Source: Heliocidaris tuberculata (Eukaryota; Echinodermata; Echinoidea; Camarodonta; Echinometridae). Taken from it: a DNA stretch of 64,000 bases. Of this stretch, positions 43,862 to 53,812 are shown piece by piece (the first letter of the stretch is position 1; each line of letters starts with the position of its first letter). The stretch is taken from assembly GCA_025618425.1 (NCBI GenBank), contig CM046845.1, forward strand, positions 32,113,899 to 32,177,898, written 5' to 3'. The position numbers and the translations under genes are program-made. A model generated the notes under the pieces. It saw only the letters and a program-made list of their open reading frames with translations, made no database searches and had not been told where the DNA came from.

Positions 43862-46117
43862 TCCTCAGCATTTTTGGGGCCCCTTTTTTCTTCCAGGGGA
43901 GGGGGCCCCCCCTGGATCTGCCACTGCATGACTGTGAAATAAAATTATGGCATTTTATCTTAAATCATAGGTCCACATTAAGCGACAACATTTATTTTAA
44001 TTCCCCCATGGGATCATTTTATCAAATCAACTCCATGACAGTCATAACTCTTGTCAGCGATCTATGGAGATGTCATGGACCTGAAAAACCGTTTCACAAA
44101 GGCATGATAAACAACAACTCAATTACATCGATACTCATCGGCTAAAAAACATAGTCTTTACCGCAAGCAATCAAATTTATCGTCAATTACCCATATCAAG
44201 TGTTACTGAGGCTCAGTCTTACCCAAACTGCTCCAAAATGTAGAAAATGGCAGCCAAAGTTATTATAAATGATACAAATATCACATGAACATTAAATAAT
44301 ATGCTATTTATCTTGAGGATGCTTTTGTGATGTACGAATCTCGATTTGTAAGTAAGAGGATACCATGACTGACAAATTATTGAAAGAAAACCCCATTTTG
44401 TTCATGTTTGAGAAATTAATGAAATCAACTCATTGCCTACAGGAACCAGGCATGTATGTATTAAGCCTATGGTAAAGAGAAAATGCAGTAGTCAACCGCT
44501 TAAGATATTGTATGACTGAATTTTTAATGTTTATTCATAATAATATATGCAATATTATTTTTTATCAATGCTTGCTTAAAAATGATTAAAAAATAAGGGA
44601 AACAAAATGATAAATTGTTGTCGTTCACATGGGTCCGTAAATATGGACTGTTCCGGTTTTAATGCTGCTTCTATGGTAGACGGATGTGAGGACAACTAAT
44701 ATTACTCTCATTTACTTGTTAGGGGGGGGGGGGTCAAAACGCCATTAAAACATAATATGCATCAGCACAATATTCTAACATGAACATTGATAAAAACTAC
44801 TTGATAAAGGAAAGTGCTTGGAGATCAGGAATTAAATTTTCTATAAATTTACAGTTTTCATTTTTTCACTGCCTATAGACTAACAAAAAGCTGACATGCA
44901 ATCGCGTTCTAAAATGATATGACAGGTTTTAATAGTGCTGGTATCGACACGCCTGATGTCGCCACTATGGCGACAAAAGTACTGGTTTTGGACTTTGCCG
45001 ACATGTCGACACGTATGCTTCGATGGCGACATAAAATGGGTCTTATATAATTACATGTACCTCGCCGTGGCGTCGTGCGCGTGTACGTGATTTGTTTAAC
45101 ATACGCATTAGCAGCGCGCGCGCGCGACACGATCGCTGCGTATCTAGCTGCGACCGGTATACATTACGTACATGTACATGCCTAGATATGCGACACTAGC
45201 TGACTCGCACCGCATGACTTTCATTAATGCTTGATAAATTTTATCATACAAAACAAATTTTGGGGCAAATAGTTGACAGTGTGCATCTTTGAGAACTGTA
45301 AGTGAGTATGACTGCAAGTGTGAGCCCGTGAGGACATAGTGCATGTATTCCATGTAAAGCTCTTGTGAATTTGTGTCGGGTAACTCTGGTTTGATAGTGT
45401 ACGGTCACTACGGGAGCGACCCGAGTTTAGACTTGACTCATGTCCAGATGTCGACACGTCGACATCGGCGTTAATTTTATTGCGACATGGCGACATAGAT
45501 TTTCCATGCCGATACCAGCACTAGGTTTTAAGCAGTAGCAAGTCAGTTGTCGCTGATCTTGGCGCAGACGGCTTTGTGAAATTCTTAGCAGACAAGCGTT
45601 TAGATGTCGCTGATCTTATCGTTATGATAGTATGATGAAACCACCCCCAGGAAATTATTTTATACCAGGGGGTTTTCTGCACCAATGAAAATAAATCTGC
45701 CCCATCCCTATGATCAATATTACTTTCCCATCCTTTATCAGTCCACCTCAAAAAGGTAAATATTAATCCCCCATCCAATTTTTTGCAAGACATTTCACAA
45801 ATATTTTTGCCATTAGCAATAACAAATTAAAATTTTGCAAGACAAGAAAAATAAATGTTTACCTTATTCCTTCTCTTTGGCATGTTGTGCTGCTGATGAA
45901 CACTATTTTTCACTGAGCAAAAACAGATATGTGGACCAAATACTCCTTTACCAGCACCAGTTGGTGAATTATCACTGTAAAGATATTCAACTTTGGAATA
46001 CAACACCAGACGTCGCACGTGGGACTGGAACACAGACTCGCCAAAAAGAGATCGAACTAATGGCAAAATAACACTCTTTTCTGTGAAAATATTCTTTATT
46101 ATCAATCCAAAGCACAT
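36130..46117 (-). CDS. RPUSD2: RNA pseudouridine synthase, RluA family, RPUSD2 orthologue (11 exons)
   Basis: Isomerises uridine to pseudouridine in RNA; the human orthologue is a RluA-family enzyme. Exons in transcript order: 46117-45863, 43665-43587, 43208-43087, 42479-42291, 41818-41740, 41278-41230, 40829-40737, 39608-39472, 38571-38426, 37592-36741 and 36210-36130. They total 2082 bp (693 residues), and every splice phase matches. Landmarks: YYFEKG and AKGRWFG; VHRHEPPV and NKPSSIPVHPCGKYRHNT; the catalytic motif HRLDRLTSG, whose Asp is the nucleophile; EKIYVCKVQGEFP; TGRMHQIRVHLQ; and the C-terminal CRECRDP with LHALTYK. The ATG at 46117 follows an in-frame stop. The first roughly 45 residues are basic and hydrophobic with few acids, which could be a mitochondrial signal (inference). 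The main oddity is a long acidic Ser/Thr insert in exon 10. Confidence 0.96.
36451..36484 (+). repeat. (AT)n microsatellite
   Basis: About 17 uninterrupted AT units in the last RPUSD2 intron. Confidence 0.95.
36741..37592 (-). CDS. RPUSD2: RPUSD2 exon 10: long acidic Ser/Thr-rich insert and CxxC motif
   Basis: 284 codons, phase 0 at both ends. It opens LLKDLIEQHNIEID, continues through about 230 residues rich in S, T, D, E and K, and closes with the conserved LCRECRDPMPDPEPEDMCIY and LHALTYK. The insert is longer than the matching part of the human protein and looks disordered. Confidence 0.95.
38426..38571 (-). CDS. RPUSD2: RPUSD2 exon 9
   Basis: Encodes YPHTGRMHQIRVHLQYLGFP, then IMNDPLYNNTVWGRERGKGG and YKELSDEQ. 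TGR-x-HQIRVHLQ is a hallmark of the family. The donor is gtgaga. Confidence 0.96.
38641..38952 (+). mobile_element. tRNA-derived SINE
   Basis: The head has a tRNA-like A box (gtggttcattcacttgac) and a B box (ggttcatatct). The body words cttagacaaggcattttat and cccaggtttcaaatgggtac follow, then gtacctggcagg, and the tail is ATT-rich. It sits antisense in RPUSD2 intron 8. It is degenerate and cannot serve as a tRNA. Confidence 0.78.
39472..39608 (-). CDS. RPUSD2: RPUSD2 exon 8
   Basis: Encodes APIDCEEPIFIVSHKIGVCR, then VKEDGKPCKTRFERLSYDGE and TSIVI. It ends one base into the Cys codon that opens the next exon. Confidence 0.95.
39687..40094 (-). mobile_element. piggyBac-type MITE family B, copy 4 (inverted)
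   Basis: 408 bp between TTAA words (39683-39686, 40095-40098). It is inverted relative to the three copies at 30-34 kb. It lies in RPUSD2 intron 7. Confidence 0.88.
40737..40829 (-). CDS. RPUSD2: RPUSD2 exon 7
   Basis: Encodes TLEVSHRLDAYVRERKLEKI and YVCKVQGEFP; phase 2 in, phase 2 out. Confidence 0.95.
41230..41278 (-). CDS. RPUSD2: RPUSD2 exon 6, catalytic motif
   Basis: A 49-bp exon encoding IHRLDRLTSGLLLFA. HRLD-x-x-TSG is the active-site signature of RluA enzymes. Confidence 0.96.
41740..41818 (-). CDS. RPUSD2: RPUSD2 exon 5
   Basis: Encodes VHPCGKYRHNTIVFILGKEY and GFKGLH; ends in phase 1 at gtaagt. Confidence 0.95.
42291..42479 (-). CDS. RPUSD2: RPUSD2 exon 4
   Basis: 63 codons, phase 0 at both ends. 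Encodes ETAIREGLIRVN, then VHRHEPPVSGEPIHIIAETE and NKPSSIP, the entry to the synthase fold. Confidence 0.96.
43087..43208 (-). CDS. RPUSD2: RPUSD2 exon 3
   Basis: Encodes LRKIKPYVYKFECHAKGRW and then FGSKLLDVFKKEF...AEYY. The KGRW-x-G word is shared with human RPUSD2. The donor is gtgagt. Confidence 0.95.
43587..43665 (-). CDS. RPUSD2: RPUSD2 exon 2
   Basis: Encodes NSNHPKKVQKFAHEQQFESV and EYYFEKG, matching the human ETYYFEGG segment. Phase 0 in, phase 1 out. Confidence 0.93.
43768..43926. mobile_element. hAT-type MITE with perfect 8-bp duplication CATGACTG
   Basis: 159 bp. The left end cagtggcggatccagg and right end cctggatctgccactg pair with one mismatch. The 8-mer catgactg flanks it exactly (43760-43767, 43927-43934). 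A long A-run lies inside. It is in RPUSD2 intron 1. Confidence 0.95.
44933..45523. mobile_element. hAT-type element, 591 bp, with perfect 8-bp duplication GGTTTTAA
   Basis: The ends tagtgctggtatcg and cgataccagcacta are inverted. The 8-mer ggttttaa flanks both sides (44925-44932, 45524-45531). Subterminal regions are rich in gtcgacacg and cgacatggcgacat words. The ends fit the hAT pattern (TA-x-x-G). No transposase is present. Confidence 0.93.
45863..46117 (-). CDS. RPUSD2: RPUSD2 exon 1
   Basis: 85 codons from ATG (MCFGLIIKNIFTEK...) to MPKRRNK, then a gtaaac donor. A TGA lies four codons upstream in the same frame, so this is the first possible ATG in this exon. This part is not conserved with the human protein. 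Confidence 0.8.
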
Positions 46118-46220
46118 TCTTAAGAGTCAGTGGAGTGAATTTAAATTCACAACCACGGTATGCAAAACAATATGGGACTATATATTGTCGCATGTCTCAC
46201 ACAAAAAATATGAACATGGA

Positions 46221-46233
46221 AGTCGCCATCTTG
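46221..46233 (-). promoter_or_regulatory. YY1-type initiator motif near the RPUSD2 5' end
   Basis: Read on the minus strand it is caagatggcgact, matching the YY1 core that often lies at or just after transcription starts. It is about 104 bp upstream of the RPUSD2 ATG. It also contains an upstream ATG that opens a 10-codon frame (MATSMFIFFV). Its promoter role is an inference. Confidence 0.55.
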
Positions 46234-46437
46234 CTTCAGCGTGAAAGGTCGTTGACCTGCGCTGCACTGTCTGAAAGTGCGATAACCATATGGCGATAAC
46301 CTCTCGTTGTTTACACGAGGAGAGATGAAGAGAGACAGAAGAGAGCATGAGAAGCAGAGAAACAAAAATAGAGAGAGCGGGAAAAGGATGGGGATAGAAG
46401 AGAGAGAGAGAGGGGGGAGGGGGATTAAGGGGAGGGA

Positions 46438-46701
46438 AAGAAGAAGAAGAAGAAGAAGAAGAAGAAGAAGAAGAAGAAGAAGAAGAAGAAGAAGAAGAAG
46501 AAGAGAAGAAGAAGAAGAAGAAGAGAAGAAGAAGAAGAAGAAGAAGAAGAAGAAGAAGAAGAAGAAGAAGAAGAAGAAGAAGAAGAAGAAGAAGAAGAAG
46601 AAGAAGAAGAAGAAGAAGAAGAAGAAGAAGAAGAAGAAGAAGAAGAAGAAGAAGAAGAAGAAGAAGAAGAAGAAGAAGAAGAAGAAGAAGAAGAAGAAGA
46701 A
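46438..46701 (+). repeat. (GAA)n trinucleotide tract, about 264 bp
   Basis: Nearly pure aag repeats, about 87 units, with two one-unit interruptions near 46503-46526. On the RPUSD2 strand it reads TTC. It sits about 320 bp upstream of the RPUSD2 ATG. Confidence 0.98.
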
Positions 46702-46994
46702 AGATTGGAAGAAAGAAAATCCTTTTTTTTCATTATGGAATGACATTCATATTAGTATCATGAAAGAAGGCAATCTAGATACACTGATAATGCATGGTTT
46801 TCCATAAGTTAGAAGTCCTATTTAGAACATTAATAGAATGCGACTACCCTGATTCTCTGGAAATAATTATAATCATGCAAAATACAATTTGGACGACAAC
46901 AACAAAAAAAGATCATTTAAATACAGGAAGAAGCTCACATACACTGCTGCCAATATAAGAATTAAAAATCATCAGAACTGAAACTTCCTTAAAA

Positions 46995-47102
46995 GTGTAG
47001 TGGTACACCTGCACATTCCAATCAGTTATATCGGGAGGAGAGACCTAAGGGTTACAGTGATTCAGTTCGCTTTTCCCCTCCCAGGCACAGGTGACGCCAA
47101 TA
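46995..47102 (-). repeat. Dispersed repeat, inverted copy of 32832-32937
   Basis: tgtagtggtacacctg, gggttacagtgattcagttc and cccaggcacaggtgacgcca are reverse complements of the 32.8-kb copy. Confidence 0.75.
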
Positions 47103-47257
47103 CTTAATAATAATAAGAAATAAAAAAAAACATTAAAAAAAAACAAGTCTGAATGATTTACAAATGATTCAGAAATTAGGGTAATTTGAAGCCAAATTTC
47201 ATATTCCCCTTTTTCTACTCCTTTATTTACAATTTACATGTACATTCCCTTTCTTCT

Positions 47258-47296
<39 letters not shown>

Positions 47297-47467
47297 ATAG
47301 TCAATCTCTCATATCTCCAGCTCTTTTACCCTCTTTCCTTGTTTTGTCTTACATTCCACTTGGTGTTTAAAAAAACTGTTGACACTTTTGGTTGTTAATA
47401 AGTTTTAATAACTGAAACAGTATACCTTGTATCAAATTGAGGTTTTTACATTGTAACACTGAAGGCA

Positions 47468-47897
47468 TGGTTGAAGGGTGTAAAATTTATCGGGTGTAAA
47501 ATTTATCGGGTGTAAGTTTTAGGACATTTCTCTGAATATTAATTAGATTTTTCACTTTTTGATAATCCAAGACCACAAAATCTGTCTGTATCAGTAATTA
47601 ATTCACAAGACATAAACTGCCATTGTGTGTTGCACCTGTCATTTCTGCCAACCTTTTGCTGTCCATTATCATTTATGATTAATGACTCTGGGTTAAAAAA
47701 GGTGTTCTAGAATTTCAGCTGCAACACACAGTAGCAATTATTGTGTTCTGAATTAACTGCTGATACACATAGATTTTGTGGCCTTAATTTTTCAAAAAGT
47801 GAAACATGTACTTAATATTCAGAGCAATTTTTACAGAAATGTATTCAGAGATAGGTCATAAAAATTGCTCTCGATGAATTTTACATCTTTCAACCTA
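47468..47897. repeat. Foldback, arms about 145 bp
   Basis: gttgaagggtgtaaaattta on the left returns as taaaattgctc/tacatctttcaac on the right. Inner words gaccacaaaatctgt and acatagattttgtggcc, ctttttgataat and ttcaaaaagtg also pair. An 18-bp unit is duplicated at the left end (ggtgtaaaatttatcg twice). Confidence 0.75.
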
Positions 47898-48049
47898 ACA
47901 ACGTAAAACCTCAGTCTGGTATGAGCCACGAGGTGTGATTTTTGAGTTATTCATAATAAAAAGTGTCCACAGTTTTTTTAACACCTAGTAAATTATTCCA
48001 ATTTTTTTAACTTTACTCTATTTTTTACGATTTGTACTATGCCAGGTAG

Positions 48050-48084
<35 letters not shown>

Positions 48085-48473
48085 TCAGGAAAAAGTGGTC
48101 AATGTCAATGGATTTTGTCTTACAAAATCTCATTTAATTCTGCTATCAAATTATACACACTCAAATCTAAGAAATAACTTAAGTCATATTTTTTTTTATT
48201 ACCCAAGCAAACTTTTCATTTTGACTCGTTTCCTGACAGTAAAATAGTACATCAGGCACTCACTATTATCAAGCCCTGTATAATATGAGGTATTTTGAAG
48301 AAGAAAATCACAATAATGAGTTATGCTGGCACTGATTAGAACAGTGGAAGAATCTTTGCGACTTGAGAGTTATTTTTGTGATAACCAAAATAATACACAC
48401 ACATTTTGCCAAGCCTGTAATTTCCCACAACACGTCTGGTATTCTGAAGGTACTACTAACTAACAGTAGAAAC

Positions 48474-48638
48474 TCAGTATAACGAGGTCCTTGGGACCAT
48501 CAAAATTACCTTGTTATAGCAGGAATCTCGTTATATCAGGTTAAAAAACAATAAAATATAAAGAGTTGGGACCGGAATATTACCTTGTTATATCAGGAAT
48601 ATTGTTATATCAGACCTCTTTATACTGAGTTTCCACTG
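48474..48638. mobile_element. Tigger/pogo-type MITE
   Basis: Closely related to the copy at 35883-36059 (shared ataacgaggtccttgggacc). The right TA is intact (48639-48640); the left flank reads AA, so one target base has drifted. Confidence 0.85.
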
Positions 48639-49216
48639 TATTTAACTTTTTGTGTAAAAGATGAAAGTGATTCTAACTGTCTAAATATCTATTTCCTCAA
48701 ATACTTGAAAAAGCTTTGAATGCTTGAAAATGCATAGGAGTGTTTCAGGCAAACATAATAATGTTACATGTACATGGTTTACAGTTACAGTTCTTTAATT
48801 TTTCTTAAAATAATGATTTAAATCAAATGAATAGAATAAAAAATAATCTAAATCGCTGATTAACACATGATTATATAAATCACCGATTTTAATCAGTGTG
48901 TTTTTTTTTTTTTTTACTTTTTCTTCTTTATTTTTGCCAACCCTGGTGTAATTAATGAAGGGGAATTTTGCCCTTTTGTATTTCTTTGTTTTCTGAGTGT
49001 TCTTTGTTAAAGCACTTTGAGAAAAAATGTCAAAATCATCTTTCATTTGTTTCTGTTTCTTTATCTTGAATGTCTAAGCATCTTTCTTGGATGCATGTAC
49101 ATGTATTGCATCATACTCAAAAATTATTTTAGAATACCTTTAAAATAACGGCAAATGCAACAACATTATACAATCAAGTATATTCCCAGACAAATCTACA
49201 TTTACAGGGCTATCAA

Positions 49217-49599
49217 CTTAAAGATAAAGGTGAGTTCTGCCTGTGTGATTACATTGTGAAAGAAACTGTCTCAAAGCAATTAGCAAAGGTGGATCACATC
49301 TACACAAAAATTGGTGTATACTGTGAGGTGTCTGAACCATCAATGATAAGAAATTGATCCAATCTCTATGAAAAGTACATGCACTGCACAGTACACATGT
49401 CTCATGAATGTACGGCCTGAACACTTCTGATATTTCTCGTCATAATATCAAATATAAGGGCATTTGAAGAGCATTTCTTTTCAGGGGACATTTCTACTAC
49501 ATGTGTACATGTATGATGTTCTTCGAAACTGACATAAAAGGAAGGAGAAAGCCCACAAATTATCTTTCACCTTTCTCAGAACTCAACCTTCTCTTTAAG
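49217..49599 (+). mobile_element. MITE family A copy 3 (best-preserved ends)
   Basis: Left end cttaaagataaaggtgagtt; right end aactcaaccttctctttaag. It shares its inside with 26124-26496 and 34252-34545. Confidence 0.82.
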
Positions 49600-50686
49600 A
49601 GACTTAGACTCAGCAGCATGATAAACAACTCAGAATTGTTTTTCATCCTGTTAAAGAGTTGTTTGAACCTGAATAATATCAGCGTATCAATAAGTGAAAA
49701 CCTGCTTGAAGTCACATTCACTGAATCATATCTCCAGATAGAGATGTTTGTTTTAGAGACATGGTTGGAACTACCACCAGTTCAGTTTCCTTACCTACTC
49801 ATTACTCAGCTATCATAAATATAATTGTAGTCATGATAATTCAGTGTAATTTTTTTTGGTTTGATTCTGTAAGAATTTGTCCCTCTTCTTTTCTAGAACT
49901 TGATATCTCCTTTAATCTCTGCATGCAGGATAGAGATCACTAGTGAACAAAGTATGAACACAAAATTTAAAAAATCTAGTTATAGAATCAGTTAATCCAT
50001 TAGTCGCTCTAAAAAAACAATTTTTTTACATTGACAGTGCAGAATCATACCATTTTTGAAAAAATCGAAGCATCATCCATTTGTTCAACACATAAGCTTC
50101 CACAAAGAAGTTTTGAATATTATATTTCTCTATTTACAGCACAATGACTTATGTTTTTTTTGGGTTTTTTTAAACAGATGATTTCTGAGCCCTTTGCATC
50201 TTCAGAGTCACTTGGATGACCCTAAGGTGGTCTGGAGCAAAGATAAAGTTCTCCTTTTCACTTTTTATACATACTGTGGACATGGAGTGGTAAACCGCCT
50301 AAAAACGAAACTGCAGTGGCAAAACTTTGTGAATAAATGAACAGCCACAGACAATATATTGACAGGTAACAAAACAAAGCTGCACGCAAGAGTGATGCCT
50401 ATGCATACTCACACTGATAAGGTATCGAGATGTGAAGCCTGCTGCCCAAATTCACCCCTCATCTCTGAATAAGCCTCTACAAGCTGTACACGCAATATTA
50501 CAATCATTTTACAACCAATGTTTACATCGTATCTGCAGAACTCAACTTATTTGCTACACATTTACAAGTTGTTAGATGCCTCAGCTCCTCTCGAACCATC
50601 CCTCTTTCGGTTCTACCTCGGATGTCAGAGAATAAAGTAGCCTCACAAAGATCTTGAGCTTTGATGAACATTTCCAAAAGCATGGA

Positions 50687-50692
50687 TTTATT
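50687..50692 (-). terminator. Candidate polyadenylation signal of GINS3
   Basis: AATAAA on the minus strand, 125 bp downstream of the GINS3 stop. Confidence 0.5.
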
Positions 50693-50816
50693 CTTGGGAC
50701 TTGCGCAGACATGCAGATCTAGTATGGGAATGTCCTTAGTTTGCTCAATATTTTAGCACTCGTTCTACATGTCTATAATGTATACAGGTATATTATTAAT
50801 CCAATGCAGACTGAGT

Positions 50817-51056
50817 TTACTGGTCATCCTCATCCATGACTGCACGCTTTCTTTTCCTGTGGTTAGCCACCATGTCTGATGTACAAATCTTTGTTATCTG
50901 TCTTGTCTCCCAACTCTGGAAACTCCTAAGACTAGCCTGCCCAGCTCTGTAGATAGACCTCTCAGTCTCGTCCATCTTGCTCGTCAGACGGGTGTTATCC
51001 TCGTGAGATGCATTCTGGGAGCCATCCATTATCTTGCGGAAGCGATTGACGTAGGT
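50817..51056 (-). CDS. GINS3: GINS3 exon 2
   Basis: 79 codons and a stop. It starts TYVNRFRKIMDGSQNASHED after a tttacacag acceptor and matches the C-terminal helices of human GINS3. Confidence 0.96.
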   Translation of the reverse strand, partial: TYVNRFRKIMDGSQNASHEDNTRLTSKMDETERSIYRAGQASLRSFQSWETRQITKICTSDMVANHRKRKRAVMDEDDQ

Positions 51057-53756
51057 CTGTGTAAACAATATAAGATAATGAAATTAAGTAAGTACAAGCT
51101 CTAGACTATAGACTATAAATACAATCTTTTTTGCAAATCTTTAGTGTTGAAAGATCAACAGTTAACGAGTCTATCCACTATTAGTCATCATCGTTATCAC
51201 CATCCGAATACAAGGAGACGTAGATCCTATAATCCTTGGTCAGGATCATAAGTGGTTAGAATCTAGTCTAAAACTCTAAATTGATTAATTTGATTGCATG
51301 TCTACAAAAGCACAAGTACATGCACGACTCAACCCACTCACATGCAAGGTTACTGTAGATAACCAGGCTTGTGATAAATGAGCTGAGATGCAGAGTTCCA
51401 TTCTTTTCATTCTATTGTTAGTTTAATTATGTTAACCTTAGCTTAGTTTTAGTTTAGATATTATACATATACTAAGAAGGCTTACTGACTAGTGAGTTAG
51501 TTTATAGATCTACTAGTCTAGTTCAGTAGTTCTGGATGTTTGTAATTATTTTGTCTGTAAAACCCTGTGTGCGTGCACCCAGTGTAGAAGAAGTGAGATG
51601 GTGCAAAGTCCGCTGATTCATTCTCCCATCCACTTAGGAGAGTGAATCAGCGGACTACGTATTGATGTCAAATTTTATAAAACATCAAGCCCGTATGACT
51701 AAGTCTAGACCAGTGGCAGTAGTAACGTTAGATTTAACTTTGTTAGTTTAGCATGTTTAATCATGCTAGTTCTTCTTCTTCTTCTTCAGGATACATCTGC
51801 CTGACGGCCTCCTTCAGGTTTGAAGATTCTTGCAGATGGCTAAAGTGTGTGCGTGTGTGTTAAGAAGGTCAGGTGCATTGTGCAAGATTATATACAGGGT
51901 GCAAGTAAAAAGCCTTCTCTAGTTTAGCTCTGGCCTCCCATCAGTCTTTGACGGAAGGCTGTTGGAGATGGGGCATGGATTGTGCGTTAATAATTATTTT
52001 GTCATTTTGGCATGCTAAATTCAAAAGTGCTAATATCTCGCACTGTTGCAAGCACAGATGGCAATACATAAGCGTGCAAGATATTAGCACAATTAAATTT
52101 AGCATGCCACGTCAGAACCGCTCAGCATTGCACTGCCTTGTACTCCGTTCATTTACAGCACACATTCCGTTGCCTCCCGTGTATGCTTGATGTTCAGTGT
52201 CAAATTTTATAAAACATTAAGCCTAGACCACTCACACTTATGTGAGGTTATTGGAGATAACCTCGCACTCTGTACCTTCATACCGTGGGGCTGTGTCAAT
52301 TCTGGCTGGGTCACGACCTCTAAGTTGAAGAGGTAAAAACACCAATATAATCAGCATTCATTGTACTAACTCCAGGGAGCTCCAATGCATAGCGTTGAAG
52401 CTCCAGGTACAACTAACCAAAATCTTCCTCGCCCATGGCATTAGTTTGGTAGGTCGCATCGCTTAATTTCGGCAGGTAAGATGAAAATATGTACTTACAT
52501 TTCACGAGAATTATTGTAACTATCCAGCAAGCACTTTGATTTCACGATTTGACAATTATTTTGATGAAAAAATGAAATTTCCTCGCCGAGCCAATCTAGT
52601 CATTTGAATTGACTGTACAGTGCGGGGGAAGATCGGCTCGGCGAGGAAATTACATTTTTTTCATCAAAATAATCGTCGAAACTTGAAATCAAAGTGCCTG
52701 TTGGATGGTTACAGTAATTTTCTTGAAATGTAAGTACAAATTTTCATCTTACCTGCCAAAATTACGCGATACGACCTACCAAACTAATGGGCGAGGAAGA
52801 CTTCGGTTATTTGTACCTGGAGCTCCAACGCGTAGCGTTGGAGCTCCCTGGAGTTATCATTGTACATGAGAGGAAAATAATTATTTAAAATTTCACTTTC
52901 AACTCTGAAACCTCAAATTTGTAGCAGAGACATAATAGTTATTGTAAGAGTTGAAGAGTCCCTAGCAAACGCATATCTAGCAAATTACTAGTCCCTAGAC
53001 CTAGTAATTAATCTAGCAAATTTAAGAAATTAAATGCCAAACCCAGAGAATAGCAATAGGGGACCAGACTTGCGTGCTGTGTGTGACAATACGGTTCATT
53101 CCGTCAAGAGACGCGCGTCTGGCTTGCAAATTAAATCTTGCTTACAGCAATTTTGTTGTCTGTTTTTGACCACTGCAACAGTGAATGTTTGACACAGTCC
53201 CCAATCTCCAATAACCTCGCATTTAAAGTGTGAGTGACACAGTCCCACATCATAAGCAAGGCCAATTAAGGGCCTAGATCTATACTTTTTTAGCAATTAT
53301 AGGCTATACTACGAGTGATTCTTAGTCTTATATTTCACTTTTTGAAATTATTCTCACCTCAATCAATGACTTGGCAATGTCTTCAGATTCTGGGAATTCA
53401 AAACTAAGAATCTTGGTCCCAAAGGCGTAGTAATAGGGTCCCATTTTATGCAAATCAACAATGTTTGCATCCGCACTCATAATCTCTCGGTACGAGCTGC
53501 GAAAATACTTCGGCGGCTCTACGCTTACCAGCCTCCTGCGCCGCCCGAGGAGCCCGGTAACCAGCCAGTAGGGAAGGTCCATTTTCGTACCCACTCGTAT
53601 ATTTTCGCCTTCCGAACCAGGATTCAGAAAACCAAGCTTGTGAAGTGGCAGTTCAACCTTACATGGCACCTTTTCATGGGTAGCAAGAATGTCATTTATA
53701 TTGTAGTAGTTGTCCGAATTGCTGCTGTAACGCGAATATTTCGACGTAGAAGCCAT
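50817..53756 (-). CDS. GINS3: DNA replication complex GINS subunit PSF3 (two exons)
   Basis: PSF3 is one of four subunits of the nuclear GINS complex, part of the CMG (Cdc45-MCM-GINS) helicase that unwinds DNA at replication forks. Two exons, 53756-53358 and 51056-50817, join in phase 0 to give 212 residues, against about 216 in human. Shared landmarks: the early DILATHEKVPC segment, LPYWLVTGLL with RRLVSVEPPK, SADANIVDLHKMGPYYYAFG, and after the intron RFRKIMDGSQNA, DETERSIY and a basic HRKRKRAVMDEDD tail. The start ATG at 53756 begins MASTSKYSRY; an E2F-type site and a short GC-rich stretch lie just upstream. The 2.3-kb intron carries foldback elements, including a Mutator-type one. Confidence 0.96.
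51607..51656. repeat. Short perfect-stem palindrome
   Basis: agtccgctgattcattctcc pairs with ggagagtgaatcagcggact (one mismatch in 20) around a 10-bp loop. Confidence 0.8.
52009..52109. repeat. Inverted repeat in the GINS3 intron
   Basis: ggcatgctaaatt and agtgctaatatctcgcac on the left return as gtgcaagatattagcac and aaatttagcatgcc on the right, with a spacer of about 30 bp. A longer MITE may enclose it; tcaaattttataaaacat flanks it at 51667 and 52199. Confidence 0.75.
52367..52856. mobile_element. Mutator-type foldback element with perfect 9-bp duplication TCATTGTAC
   Basis: 490 bp of which about 215 bp at each end are inverted copies, e.g. taactccagggagctcc at the left end and ggagctccctggagtta at the right. 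The 9-mer tcattgtac flanks both sides (52358-52366, 52857-52865). A 9-bp target duplication with very long inverted arms fits non-autonomous Mutator-like elements. No protein. Confidence 0.9.
53358..53756 (-). CDS. GINS3: GINS3 exon 1
   Basis: 133 codons from ATG to DIAKSLIE, then a gtgaga donor. It carries the N-terminal GINS B-type fold and the start of the helical domain. Confidence 0.96.
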
Positions 53757-53812
53757 TTTCAGTCAAGACAGTGTTCAGATTTTCCTTTAATAACTTCGCA
53801 TGCATGTTGAAA

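Larger units (their letters stand above)
46118..50816. other. Intergenic stretch between RPUSD2 and GINS3
   Basis: Contains the presumed RPUSD2 promoter, the GAA tract, a dispersed repeat (46995-47102), CT and GA microsatellites (47260-47291, 48055-48081), a foldback at 47468-47897, a Tigger-type MITE, and family A copy 3. No other gene was recognised. Confidence 0.6.

Noticed and set aside
46307..46807. Poly-Lys, poly-Phe and poly-Ser open frames over the GAA tract
   Set aside because: They arise from a trinucleotide repeat that is open in every frame; no flanking protein homology or splice context.
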